A stretch of DNA of 15,069 nucleotides, from positions 16,436-31,504 of the forward strand of contig MHPA01000032.1 in assembly GCA_001820255.1 (NCBI GenBank), in the 5' to 3' direction. Below the pieces are notes generated by a model, which was not told the origin of the DNA, searched no databases, and worked only from the letters and a program-made list of their open reading frames with translations. Source of the stretch: Candidatus Staskawiczbacteria bacterium RIFCSPLOWO2_01_FULL_38_12b. Lineage in GTDB: Bacteria > Patescibacteriota > Minisyncoccia > Minisyncoccales > Staskawiczbacteraceae. A program made the position numbers and the translations under genes. Of the stretch, positions 1 to 7,108 are shown piece after piece. Each line of letters starts with the position of its first letter. The stretch's first letter is position 1.

Positions 1-2231
1 AAATAGAGGTTATTTTAAAAGATGTTGATGTGCATAACTTAAAAAGCTTGCAGGAAAAAGGCAGAAAAATCCGGGAATTAATTGTAAAAGCTATTTTACC
101 CCAGGATTTGCAAAACGACATTGTAAAAGCCTATAGCGAATTATCAAAGTCATACAATGTTGCTAATACCGACGTGGCGGTCCGATCCTCGGCCACTGCC
201 GAAGATTTACCGGGCGCAAGTTTTGCTGGTCAGCAAGAAACCTTTTTAAATATTACGGGTCCACAAAACGTATTGGAAGCGGTTAAAAAATGCTACGCTT
301 CGCTTTTTACTGATCGAGCCATTGTGTATCGGCAAGAAATGGGATTTGGGCATACTAAAGTCGGATTATCGGCTGGCGTGCAAAAAATGGTGCGGTCTGA
401 TTTAGGGGCTTCGGGGGTAATGTTTTCATGCGATACCGAATCTGGTTTTGGAGACGTGGTGTTAATTAATGCCAGCTTGGGGCTGGGTGAAAACGTGGTA
501 TTGGGGCGGGTTGAACCTGATCAATATTATGTATTTGAAACTACGCTTAAAAAAGGTTTTAGACCCATTATAGAAAAAAAGCTCGGGTCAAAATTGATTA
601 AAATGATTTATGACCTGCCTGCCGGCAGGCAGGTAAAAATTGGTCAAAGAACCACAAAAAATATCGCTACGAGCAAAAAAGAGCGAGAACAATTTATATT
701 AACCGATGATGAAATTTTACAATTGGCAAAGTGGTCCATGCAAATTGAAAATCACTACAAAAAGCCCATGGATATGGAGTGGGCCAAAGACGGCAAAGAA
801 AATAAACTATATATTGTGCAGGCCAGGCCAGAAACCGTGCAAAGTAAAAAAAATCTTAATGTATTAGAAGATTACATACTGGAATTGAGGGAAAATAAAA
901 AAATATTAGCCCAGGGAATGTCGGTTGGTTCAAAAATTGGGTCGGGTAAGGCAAATAAAATAATGTCGGCAAAAGACATTACTAAATTTAAAAAAGGCGA
1001 AGTCCTGGTTACCGGTATGACCGACCCTGATTGGGTGCCAGCCATGAAGTTAGCTTCGGCCATTATTACCGACCAAGGCGGACGAACGGCTCACGCCGCC
1101 ATTGTGTCGCGAGAGTTGGGAATTCCTTGTATTGTCGGTTCTCATAATGCCACCAAGGTAATAAAAACCGGCACGCAAGTTACGGTTGATTGTTCAGGGG
1201 GCGAGCATGGCGTGGTATACCAGGGCATCATTCCGTTTAAAATAAATACCACCGATATTTCCAAACTGCAAAAACCTAAGACTAAAATTTCCATGAATTT
1301 GGCCGATCCTTCCCAGGCGTTTAATTTAAGTTTCATTCCCAATGACGGCGTGGGCTTGGCTCGTGAAGAATTTATTATTGCCAATACGATAAAAATTCAC
1401 CCCAACGCTTTAATTAATTATAAAAAGCAAAAACCGGCCGTAAAAAAACAAATTAATGCATTGATATTAGGATACAAAAATCCGATTGATTTTTACGTTG
1501 ACAAATTAGCTGAAGGTATCGGAAAAATCGGAGCGGCGTTTTACCCAAAGCAAGTTATTGTACGGTTTTCCGATTTTAAAACCAATGAATACCGCCAATT
1601 AATCGGTGGCGAACTATACGAACCAAAAGAAGAAAATCCCATGATGGGCTTTCGCGGAGCTTCCCGATATTATAATGAAAAATTCAAAGATGCGTTTATT
1701 TTGGAATGCCGTGCTATTAAAAAAGTACGCGAGGAATTCGGCATTGATAACGTGCAAGTGATGGTGCCCATGTGCCGCACTATAGAAGAAGGCAAAAAAG
1801 TAATCGGGATTATTGAAAGGGCAGGGCTTGCAAGAGGTCAAAATAATCTGAAAATTTACGTCATGTGCGAAGTTCCATCAAACGTAATTTTGGCCAAAGA
1901 ATTTTTGGAAATTTTTGACGGTTTTTCCATCGGTTCCAACGATTTGACCCAATTAACGCTGGGCTTGGACCGTGATAATTCAGAAATTATCAGTGTTGCC
2001 AATGAAAAAAACGAGGCGGTAAAAATTTCCATAATCCGCGCTATTCAGGCTTGTAAAGATGCAGGGAAATATTCGGGCATTTGCGGCCAGGCTCCCAGCG
2101 ACTTTCCCGATTTTGCCGAATGGCTCGTGGAGCAAGGAATTGAGTCTATTTCGTTAAATCCCGATTCAATTATAAAAACCACGATGGTGGTAGTGGAAAA
2201 AGAAAAACAAGTTTTTCCACATAACACATAA
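1..2231 (+). CDS. ppsA: Phosphoenolpyruvate synthase (pyruvate, water dikinase), 5'-truncated by the window edge
   Basis: The enzyme makes PEP from pyruvate and ATP, the gluconeogenic entry step. The frame is open to the left edge (first whole codon at position 3), and the GTG at 30 lies inside a typical family stretch, so the true start is outside the window and about the first 60 residues are missing. Counting from codon 30, an ATP-grasp/pyruvate-binding domain comes first (VAVRSSATAEDLPGASFAGQ; MEWAKDG; IVQARPETVQ). The swivelling domain has the phospho-histidine motif GGRTAHAAIVSRELGIPCIVG, with catalytic His at 1092-1094. The C-terminal TIM barrel shows GFRGASRY, MVPMCRT, MCEVPSN, GSNDLTQLTLGLDRDN and the catalytic Cys of SGICGQ. 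The last codons (His-Asn-Thr) lie within an intergenic micro-repeat. A palindrome at 613-634 adds the residues LPAGRQV. A sugar kinase and an aldolase follow, suggesting a gluconeogenesis/glycolysis cluster. Identification is firm. Confidence 0.96.
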   Translation, partial: IEVILKDVDVHNLKSLQEKGRKIRELIVKAILPQDLQNDIVKAYSELSKSYNVANTDVAVRSSATAEDLPGASFAGQQETFLNITGPQNVLEAVKKCYASLFTDRAIVYRQEMGFGHTKVGLSAGVQKMVRSDLGASGVMFSCDTESGFGDVVLINASLGLGENVVLGRVEPDQYYVFETTLKKGFRPIIEKKLGSKLIKMIYDLPAGRQVKIGQRTTKNIATSKKEREQFILTDDEILQLAKWSMQIENHYKKPMDMEWAKDGKENKLYIVQARPETVQSKKNLNVLEDYILELRENKKILAQGMSVGSKIGSGKANKIMSAKDITKFKKGEVLVTGMTDPDWVPAMKLASAIITDQGGRTAHAAIVSRELGIPCIVGSHNATKVIKTGTQVTVDCSGGEHGVVYQGIIPFKINTTDISKLQKPKTKISMNLADPSQAFNLSFIPNDGVGLAREEFIIANTIKIHPNALINYKKQKPAVKKQINALILGYKNPIDFYVDKLAEGIGKIGAAFYPKQVIVRFSDFKTNEYRQLIGGELYEPKEENPMMGFRGASRYYNEKFKDAFILECRAIKKVREEFGIDNVQVMVPMCRTIEEGKKVIGIIERAGLARGQNNLKIYVMCEVPSNVILAKEFLEIFDGFSIGSNDLTQLTLGLDRDNSEIISVANEKNEAVKISIIRAIQACKDAGKYSGICGQAPSDFPDFAEWLVEQGIESISLNPDSIIKTTMVVVEKEKQVFPHNT
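613..634. repeat. 22-bp perfect palindrome inserted inside ppsA
   Basis: The arm ACCTGCCTGCC is followed directly by its exact reverse complement. It is much richer in G+C than the surrounding gene and codes in frame for LPAGRQV, between the family-like stretches LIKMIYD and KIGQRTTKN. This looks like an in-frame palindromic insertion in a surface loop. Related palindromes lie in the next two genes. Confidence 0.85.
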
Positions 2232-2294
2232 CATAGAACACATAACAAAAAAACACCGTCGTAGTTTTGTTCCATGTTCTATGTTTCATGTTCC
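2219..2294. repeat. Micro-repeat inverted repeat between ppsA and the PfkB gene
   Basis: The left half repeats words of the type ACATAAC/ACATAGAAC. The right half repeats GTTCTATG/GTTCCATG. The 11-mer AACATAGAACA (2230-2240) is exactly complementary to 2275-2285. The repeat contains the ppsA stop codon and runs up to the ATG of the next gene. Without a U-tract it is not a classical terminator. Confidence 0.7.
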
Positions 2295-3323
2295 ATGAGT
2301 TTTGACATCATTACCTTTGGTTCGGCCACGCAAGATATCCTGGTAAAACCAAAGCATCTTACTTTATTAAAATATGAAAAATCTTCGCCAGAAAAAGAAG
2401 TGTGTTTTCCGTTTGGATCTAAAATTGACGTTGAAGATATCAGATTTGCTTCCGGGGGTGGGGGAACCAATACCGCTGCCACATTTTCGTTACAAGGTTT
2501 TAAAACCGCTTTTTGCGGAACCGTCGGCGACGATATTTCAGGTAAACAAATTATCAATGAATTAAAAAAACTGAAAGTAAATACCGGTCTTGTGGCAAGC
2601 ACCAATAAAAAACTCACCAATCACTCTATTGTAATTTCAGGAGATGGGAATGATAGGACCATCCTGGCTTACCGGGGAGCCGCCGAATTAATGGATAGGA
2701 AAGATATTCCATGGAAAAAATTAAAAACCAGGTGGTTGTATCTTGGGCCATTAAGCGGTTTATTTTGTTTACCCCGTAGTGAATCCGCAGATTCTACTAC
2801 TGGGGCGACAACTCCATTTGAAGACATTGTTAATTTTGCAAATAAAAATACTATAAAAATTGCGGTCAATCCGGGAATCGCACAACTTTCCTTGCTAAAT
2901 TTTTCAGACATTGCTAAAAAAATTGATGTATTGATTTTAAACCAAGAAGAAGCCAGCTTTCTGACAAAAATTCCGGTCAAACAAGAAAAAGAAATTTTAA
3001 AAAAAATGGATGAAATTTGCCCTGGAGTTTTAGTTATAACTAAAGGCGGGGAGGGGGTGGCGGTTTCTGACGGCAGTAGCATATACACAGCGCTTCCTCC
3101 CATAAATAGAAAAATTGTAGATACCACGGGAGCGGGGGATTCGTTCGCTTCAGGATTTTTGTCGAATTTTATAAGGGAACATGGAAATATAGAAAAAGCC
3201 ATTCAATTGGGCATGGCAAATTCCGTGGGATGTTTATCTCAAGTCGGAGCCAAACCAGGGTTGCTCAAAAAAGGGCAAGAGTTTGAAAGAGTGGAAATTA
3301 GAAAAGAGAATATACTTAACTAA
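2295..3323 (+). CDS. PfkB/ribokinase-family carbohydrate kinase
   Basis: This is an ATP-dependent sugar or sugar-phosphate kinase, about 342 aa. The start at 2295 gives MSFDIITFGSATQDIL, the usual N-terminal strand. An in-frame ATG at 2274 would add only residues translated from the upstream micro-repeat, so I reject it. Family signatures are the glycine-rich substrate-binding stretch ASGGGGTNTAATFSLQGF (about residues 55-72), CGTVGDD, and the second signature DTTGAGDSFASGFLSNF with catalytic base Asp282 (codon 3138-3140). An inverted repeat at 2772-2805 encodes an apparent 14-16 residue insertion (CLPRSESADSTTGATT) between YLGPLSG and FEDIVNFA. No SD is visible. The substrate cannot be read from the sequence; fructose 6-phosphate is a guess from the neighbouring aldolase, and ribokinase or nucleoside kinase remain possible. 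Confidence 0.93.
   Translation: MSFDIITFGSATQDILVKPKHLTLLKYEKSSPEKEVCFPFGSKIDVEDIRFASGGGGTNTAATFSLQGFKTAFCGTVGDDISGKQIINELKKLKVNTGLVASTNKKLTNHSIVISGDGNDRTILAYRGAAELMDRKDIPWKKLKTRWLYLGPLSGLFCLPRSESADSTTGATTPFEDIVNFANKNTIKIAVNPGIAQLSLLNFSDIAKKIDVLILNQEEASFLTKIPVKQEKEILKKMDEICPGVLVITKGGEGVAVSDGSSIYTALPPINRKIVDTTGAGDSFASGFLSNFIREHGNIEKAIQLGMANSVGCLSQVGAKPGLLKKGQEFERVEIRKENILN
2772..2805. repeat. Imperfect inverted repeat inserted inside the PfkB kinase gene
   Basis: CCCCGTAGTGAATC (2772-2785) and GATTCTACTACTGGGG (2790-2805) pair around a CGCA loop, with two single-base bulges. It is translated in frame as part of a stretch not expected in PfkB proteins. This is the second of three in-gene palindromes in consecutive genes. 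Confidence 0.75.
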
Positions 3324-3345
3324 GTTTTATGGAAGAACAAATAAA

Positions 3346-4233
3346 ATGAAAAATTTAAAACATTACTTACAAAAAGCGCAAAAGGAAAAATTTGCCATTG
3401 GCCAATTCAATTTTTCGGATTGGTCGCAGGTAAAAGGCATTGTGGCGGCTAACCAGAACTTAAAAGCTCCAATTATTTTAGGAACTTCCGAAGGTGAAAG
3501 CAGATTTGTGGGTTTACAGGAAGCTGTGGCAATGCGAAATGTACTAAGAAAAAAAACTGGTTTGCCGATTTTTTTGAATTTAGACCACGGAAAATCCGCC
3601 GAATATTTAAAAGAAGCGGTTTTGGCCGGATATGACATGGTGCATTTTGACGGATCAAAATTGCCGTTAGATGAAAATATAAAAATAAGCAAAGAAGTGG
3701 TGAAATTTGCGCACAAAAAAGGGGTCGTAGTTGAAGGAGAGGTTGGGCGATTTGGCACCGATGCTTCAAGAATTTATGAAGAGAAGTTTGAAATTAAAGA
3801 AGAATATTTAACTAAAGTAGAAGATGTTCTGCATTACTTAAAACAAGTAAGCGTAGATTTACTGGCGGTAAGCATTGGCACGTTTCATGGCATAGATATT
3901 TCGGGAATTTCGCCGAATTTACGGTTAGACAGATTACAGGAAATTTCTGCTCGGATAAAAACTCCTTTAACTTTGCATGGCGGATCAGGCACGCCTATAG
4001 AAGACATGAAAAAAGCCATACAATCGGGTATTTGTAAAATTAACATTAATACGGATATACGATCGGCCTTTGTAAAAAGTTTAAAAAAGGCCTTGGAGCC
4101 AAATCCGCCATCCGCCCTTGCTGGCGGAGGCGGAGAAATTACTCCTTATAAGTATTTACAAGGACCAATTGATGCGGTGCAGATGGTAGTTGAAGAGAGG
4201 ATCAAGCTATTTGGAAGCGAAAACAAAATTTAG
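3346..4233 (+). CDS. fba: Class II fructose-1,6-bisphosphate aldolase (zinc-dependent)
   Basis: The enzyme reversibly cleaves fructose 1,6-bisphosphate into dihydroxyacetone phosphate and glyceraldehyde 3-phosphate. I chose the ATG at 3346 (MKNLKHYLQKAQKEKFAIGQFNF) because it begins the canonical N-terminus; GGAAG at 3331-3335 is a weak SD 10 nt upstream. The product is 295 aa, normal for the family. Visible motifs are NLDHG (catalytic Asp and metal His), HFDGSKLPLDENI, VEGEVGRFG, LAVSIGTFHG (metal His), LTLHGGSG (metal His) and ININTD (phosphate binding). Near the C-terminus a palindrome at 4104-4134 inserts roughly PPSALAGGGG before EITPYKYLQGP. The gene starts 22 nt after the kinase and is probably co-transcribed. 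Its TAG stop lies at the edge of a long inverted repeat. Confidence 0.95.
   Translation: MKNLKHYLQKAQKEKFAIGQFNFSDWSQVKGIVAANQNLKAPIILGTSEGESRFVGLQEAVAMRNVLRKKTGLPIFLNLDHGKSAEYLKEAVLAGYDMVHFDGSKLPLDENIKISKEVVKFAHKKGVVVEGEVGRFGTDASRIYEEKFEIKEEYLTKVEDVLHYLKQVSVDLLAVSIGTFHGIDISGISPNLRLDRLQEISARIKTPLTLHGGSGTPIEDMKKAIQSGICKININTDIRSAFVKSLKKALEPNPPSALAGGGGEITPYKYLQGPIDAVQMVVEERIKLFGSENKI
4104..4134. repeat. Palindromic insertion inside the aldolase gene
   Basis: TCCGCC-A-TCCGCC (4104-4116) pairs with GGCGGA-GGCGGA (4123-4134) with one bulged A. It is G+C-rich in an AT-rich gene and is translated as Pro/Gly/Ala-rich residues in a C-terminal loop. The TCCGCC/GGCGGA word recurs in the prfA terminator at 7071-7086. 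Confidence 0.75.
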
Positions 4234-4348
4234 GAGTAATCACGAATATACTAATACGTTCTAATATACAAATATTACCAATATACGAACTACCCACCAC
4301 TGTCATTATTTGTATATTATGTTAGATTCGCATATTTGTGATTACTCC
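4233..4348. repeat. Long imperfect inverted repeat after fba
   Basis: GGAGTAATCAC (4233-4243, beginning on the last base of the aldolase stop) is exactly complementary to GTGATTACTCC (4338-4348). The pairing continues inward imperfectly through AATATAC/CTAATATAC words against TTTGTATATTA. It has no U-tract. It fills the gap up to the rplY promoter and may act as a 3' mRNA stabiliser or terminator. Confidence 0.75.
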
Positions 4349-4356
4349 AAAATCTC

Positions 4357-4385
4357 TTTACAAATCCGAATAAATATACTATACT
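4357..4385 (+). promoter_or_regulatory. Sigma-70-type promoter of rplY, leaderless layout
   Basis: TTTACA (4357-4362), 17 bp, TATACT (4380-4385). The expected transcript start falls at about 4392-4393, on the ATG of rplY at 4393, and there is no SD. This predicts a leaderless mRNA. Confidence 0.6.
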
Positions 4386-4392
4386 TTTATCC

Positions 4393-5070
4393 ATGATAAG
4401 TTTACAGGCGACCATAAGAAATAATTTTGGCAAAAAAGCCAGATCACTTAAAAACCAAGGACAAATCCCTGCGGTGGTTTATGGTCCCGGTGTTAAGAAT
4501 TTTTCATTGCAGGTAGACGAAAAAGAATTTAAAAAGGTGCTTTTAAAAGCCGGCGAAAGTTCGTTAATCGAGCTTCGGTTAGACAAAGACCCTTTGGTAA
4601 GCTCAGGGCAAGAAAAAAAGCCGGTATTGATTCACGATATTCAAAAAGATCCGGTTTCAGGTAACATAATCCACATTGATTTTTACCAAGCCGATTTAAA
4701 AGAAGAAGTGAAGGTTATGGTGCCGTTAGTGTTTGAAGGCACGGCTCCTGCGGAAAAGGATTTGGGCGGTACCTTAAATAAAAATATGCTGGAAATTGAA
4801 GTCAAAGCTTTGCCCCAGAATTTGCCCCATGAAATTAAAGTTGCTATTGATTCTTTAAAAACATTTGAAGACCATATCTTGGTAAAAGATTTAGTGTTGC
4901 CCAAAGATGTAAAAGTCATAAAAGATCCAAGTGAAATTATAGCTTCAGTGCTTGCTCCCCAAAAAGTGGAAGAAGAGTTGGCAACTGAAATTAAGGAAAA
5001 TGTGGAAGGTGTTGAAAAAGTGGTCAAAGAAAAGAAAGAAGAGGTAGTTATTGAAGAGCCTAAAGGATGA
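4393..5070 (+). CDS. rplY: 50S ribosomal protein L25, long (TL5/CTC) form
   Basis: L25 binds 5S rRNA in the large subunit. The product is 225 aa: an N-terminal 5S-binding domain (about residues 1-95; RNNFGKKARSLKNQGQIPAVVYG, IHDIQKDPVSGNIIHIDFYQ) followed by a CTC-type beta domain (about 100-190; VPLVFEGTAPAEKDLGG, EVKALPQNLPHEIKVAIDSL, HILVKDLVLPKDVKVI). A Lys/Glu-rich low-complexity tail ends at a TGA. This is longer than E. coli L25 (94 aa) and matches the general stress protein CTC/TL5 layout. The start is supported by the leaderless promoter and the standard N-terminus. A strong terminator follows 16 nt after the stop. Confidence 0.95.
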   Translation: MISLQATIRNNFGKKARSLKNQGQIPAVVYGPGVKNFSLQVDEKEFKKVLLKAGESSLIELRLDKDPLVSSGQEKKPVLIHDIQKDPVSGNIIHIDFYQADLKEEVKVMVPLVFEGTAPAEKDLGGTLNKNMLEIEVKALPQNLPHEIKVAIDSLKTFEDHILVKDLVLPKDVKVIKDPSEIIASVLAPQKVEEELATEIKENVEGVEKVVKEKKEEVVIEEPKG

Positions 5071-5086
5071 TTATTACAAAGACAAT

Positions 5087-5118
5087 AAAGAGCCCTGTCA
5101 AATTGACAGGGCTCTTTT
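5087..5118 (+). terminator. Intrinsic terminator of rplY
   Basis: AAAGAGCCCTGTCAA (5087-5101) pairs perfectly with TTGACAGGGCTCTTT (5103-5117) around a tiny loop and ends in a short T run. The descending arm contains the -35 box of the next gene. Confidence 0.85.
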
Positions 5119-5132
5119 GTATTAGGTATAAT
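5103..5132 (+). promoter_or_regulatory. Consensus sigma-70-type promoter overlapping the rplY terminator
   Basis: Perfect TTGACA (5103-5108), 18 bp, perfect TATAAT (5127-5132). The predicted start at about 5139 leaves a leader of about 9 nt before the ATG at 5148. The -35 hexamer lies in the 3' arm of the terminator stem. Confidence 0.75.
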
Positions 5133-5147
5133 GAAAAGACAAAACAT

Positions 5148-6539
5148 ATGTCTTTTCAAAATCTCAAAAAAATACTATTTTTATCCCTGGTGCTTTTTGC
5201 AGTTCCGTTTTTTGTCATGGGAGAAGACTTGGCTGTTATGTGCCAGCAAATTTCCAGCACCGATACTAGTTGCCAAGATTTAAGTTCCGCCGATTGTCGG
5301 GCATTGCTTGAAAAGTGCGCCGCCTATTACGATGACCAGAGTTCCAAAATCGCAGAAGATATAACTAAGACAAAACAACAAAAAAATACCCTGCAAACCC
5401 AGATTTCCACCTTGAAAAAAAAGATTACGGGCTTGGAATATCAGATTAGCCAAGGCACATTGATGGTAAAAGACCTTAACTTGCAAATTGGTGATACACA
5501 AATTTCTATAAATAAAACCACGACAAAAATCGGCAATTCCCAAAACCAGATTTCCCAAATTTTAAGGTCAATTTACCGTGAAGACCAAAAATCTTCGGTG
5601 CAAATTTTATTGGAGGGTAATTTGACTGATTTTTTTAGCAATATGGCCTATTTGGAAAGCTTAAATGCCAGGGTGTCAGACCTTCTGGAAAGCACCAAAG
5701 ACTTGGAATTTTATCTGGAATCTCAAAAAGAAAAAATGGACACTGAACGGGGTAGTTTGCAAAAAACCATAAAAATCCAAAATCTCCAAAAACAGGAAAA
5801 TGAACAAAATAAAAACAAGCAAGCCAGCTATTTAAAGCTTACCGAAGCGCAATACCAGCAACAGGTAAAAGAAAAGCAGGTTGCGGATAAAAACGCCACT
5901 GCTATTAAAGCAAGGATCTTTGACTTAATCGGCGTTTCCGCCGCACCCACGTTCGGCCAGGCAGTTGAGATTGCCAAATATGTTTCCAGTATTACCGGAG
6001 TCAGGCCAGCTTTTCTTTTAGCAATATTAACCCAGGAATCAAATCTTGGAAAAAATGTGGGGCAATGCTATCTGACCGATTTTGCCAACGGGAACGGTAT
6101 CAGCTTAAAGGGGGTTGCTAAACAAAGGGTTATGAGCCCTAAATCCATACCGAGTTTTATTAGTCTTACCGAATCTTTGGGAATGGAATCAAAAAAGACA
6201 GCGGTTTCTTGCTGGGTGCCGATGTATTCGGGTGGTGCGCCTTATGGCTGGGGCGGAGCCATGGGGCCTGCTCAATTTATCGCTTCAACGTGGAATTTAT
6301 ATACCGAAAAAGTTTCAAATATAACCGGAGCTTCTGCAAATCCTTGGAACATTAAGGACGCATTTTTGGCTTCAGGCTTATTGTTAATGGATGGAGGGGC
6401 AAAGACTAATGAATCTGCGGCGGCGGCCAAGTATTATTGTGGGGGGAATTATGGTAGGTCTGAATGCCGGTCTTACGCAAATTCAGTGTTGCGATATGCC
6501 GGCCAGTACGAGGCTGATATTAAAGCCATCGGAGGCTGA
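5148..6539 (+). CDS. Secreted coiled-coil protein with C-terminal lytic transglycosylase-like domain
   Basis: This is a probable cell-wall remodelling protein of 463 aa. The ATG at 5148 gives a classical signal peptide (MSFQNLKKILFLSLVLFAVPFFVMG). An upstream in-frame ATG at 5067 would translate through the terminator and is rejected. After a Cys-containing segment, residues of about 60-270 form a long coiled coil rich in Lys/Gln/Glu, like the EnvC/CwlO/PcsB type of regulator. The C-terminal part resembles SLT/MltB lytic transglycosylases: FLLAILTQESNLG with candidate catalytic Glu297, then GGAMGPAQFIASTW (about 370-382) and a Cys-containing YYCGGNYGRSECRSYANSVL segment. The family normally cleaves the MurNAc-GlcNAc bond. 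Joining the coiled coil and the enzyme in one chain suggests a self-contained division or septum hydrolase. A strong terminator follows, so it is probably monocistronic. Confidence 0.85.
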   Translation: MSFQNLKKILFLSLVLFAVPFFVMGEDLAVMCQQISSTDTSCQDLSSADCRALLEKCAAYYDDQSSKIAEDITKTKQQKNTLQTQISTLKKKITGLEYQISQGTLMVKDLNLQIGDTQISINKTTTKIGNSQNQISQILRSIYREDQKSSVQILLEGNLTDFFSNMAYLESLNARVSDLLESTKDLEFYLESQKEKMDTERGSLQKTIKIQNLQKQENEQNKNKQASYLKLTEAQYQQQVKEKQVADKNATAIKARIFDLIGVSAAPTFGQAVEIAKYVSSITGVRPAFLLAILTQESNLGKNVGQCYLTDFANGNGISLKGVAKQRVMSPKSIPSFISLTESLGMESKKTAVSCWVPMYSGGAPYGWGGAMGPAQFIASTWNLYTEKVSNITGASANPWNIKDAFLASGLLLMDGGAKTNESAAAAKYYCGGNYGRSECRSYANSVLRYAGQYEADIKAIGG

Positions 6540-6572
6540 TGATTTAGGATTTATGATGTAAGATTTATGAAT

Positions 6573-6598
6573 AAAAAAACCGGCGTGCCGGTTTTTTT
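6573..6598 (+). terminator. Intrinsic terminator of the transglycosylase gene
   Basis: Seven A then CCGGC (6573-6584), a GT loop, and GCCGG then seven T (6587-6598) form a 12-bp stem with a U-tract. Just upstream (6541-6570) is a run of GATTTAGGATTT/GATGTAAGATTT-like micro-repeats with no gene. Confidence 0.88.
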
Positions 6599-6612
6599 AT
6601 CCGGAAAAAAAC

Positions 6613-6641
6613 TTGATAAAATTTGAAAATACGTATATATT
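6613..6641 (+). promoter_or_regulatory. Promoter of the small gene at 6708
   Basis: TTGATA (6613-6618), 17 bp, TATATT (6636-6641). This gives a leader of about 60 nt that carries a near-perfect SD, AAGGAG (6694-6699). Confidence 0.55.
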
Positions 6642-6707
6642 AAAATCTATCACAAGTAAGGAGTAATAAGTAATCCCTCTCTTTAACCGCCAAAAGGAGT
6701 AATTTCC

Positions 6708-7001
6708 GTGCAAGAACCTATGGTATCGTTGTACAAGTTGGAGATTCGATCGGAAGCATGGGATACCCAAAAACAAGAGGGTATTAAGCAAGTAGCGCTC
6801 GTTGCCTACGGCCTTGATGTTAAAAAACTCTACTGCAGAGCTGAGCAGATCCAAACATTATTTCCTAGAATTCGGATCCATGTTTGGTATGCCGGTAGTT
6901 TTCCGATCATGGAGGCTAATGCTCTTCTTGACCTGGAAGACCTTCCCGTGCTTTGGGCTTTGCCAGAGTACCTGGCATGGGAGGAATCCAAGAAGGTGTA
7001 A
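6708..7001 (+). CDS. Small protein of unknown function (97 aa)
   Basis: I do not recognise this family. The GTG at 6708 is chosen because AAGGAG ends 8 nt upstream, a textbook SD; an ATG at 6720 is the alternative. The protein is soluble, with no signal peptide or membrane segment. It reads as a small alpha/beta domain: YKLEIRSEAW, KQVALVAYGLDVKKLYCRAEQIQTLF, RIRIHVWYAGSF, ending in an acidic/aromatic LEDLPVLWALPEYLAWEE tail. It has its own promoter and a downstream hairpin, so it is a free-standing transcription unit between the transglycosylase and the convergent prfA. The strong SD contrasts with the SD-less housekeeping genes around it and hints at a different origin. Confidence 0.75.
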   Translation: MQEPMVSLYKLEIRSEAWDTQKQEGIKQVALVAYGLDVKKLYCRAEQIQTLFPRIRIHVWYAGSFPIMEANALLDLEDLPVLWALPEYLAWEESKKV

Positions 7002-7004
7002 AAT

Positions 7005-7058
7005 TTGCCACCGGTCTTTAATAGTGGCAAGCCCCGCGATAATTTCAACGGGTTTTTT
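7005..7058 (+). terminator. Probable terminator region of the 6708 gene
   Basis: TTGCCAC (7005-7011) pairs with GTGGCAA (7024-7030). A second, weak stem CCCG (7033-7036)/CGGG (7049-7052) is followed by six T. The second is the better intrinsic-terminator match, but its stem is only 4 bp. Confidence 0.4.
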
Positions 7059-7064
7059 ATTTAC

Positions 7065-7088
7065 AAAAAATCCGCCTTTCGGCGGATT
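7065..7088 (-). terminator. Intrinsic terminator of prfA (minus strand)
   Basis: On the minus strand AATCCGCC-GAAA-GGCGGATT is followed by a T run (complement of the A run at 7065-7070). It has an 8-bp perfect stem and a GNRA loop, and starts 21 nt past the prfA stop. Confidence 0.85.
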
Positions 7089-7108
7089 CATAAATCTTAA
7101 TTCTTAAA

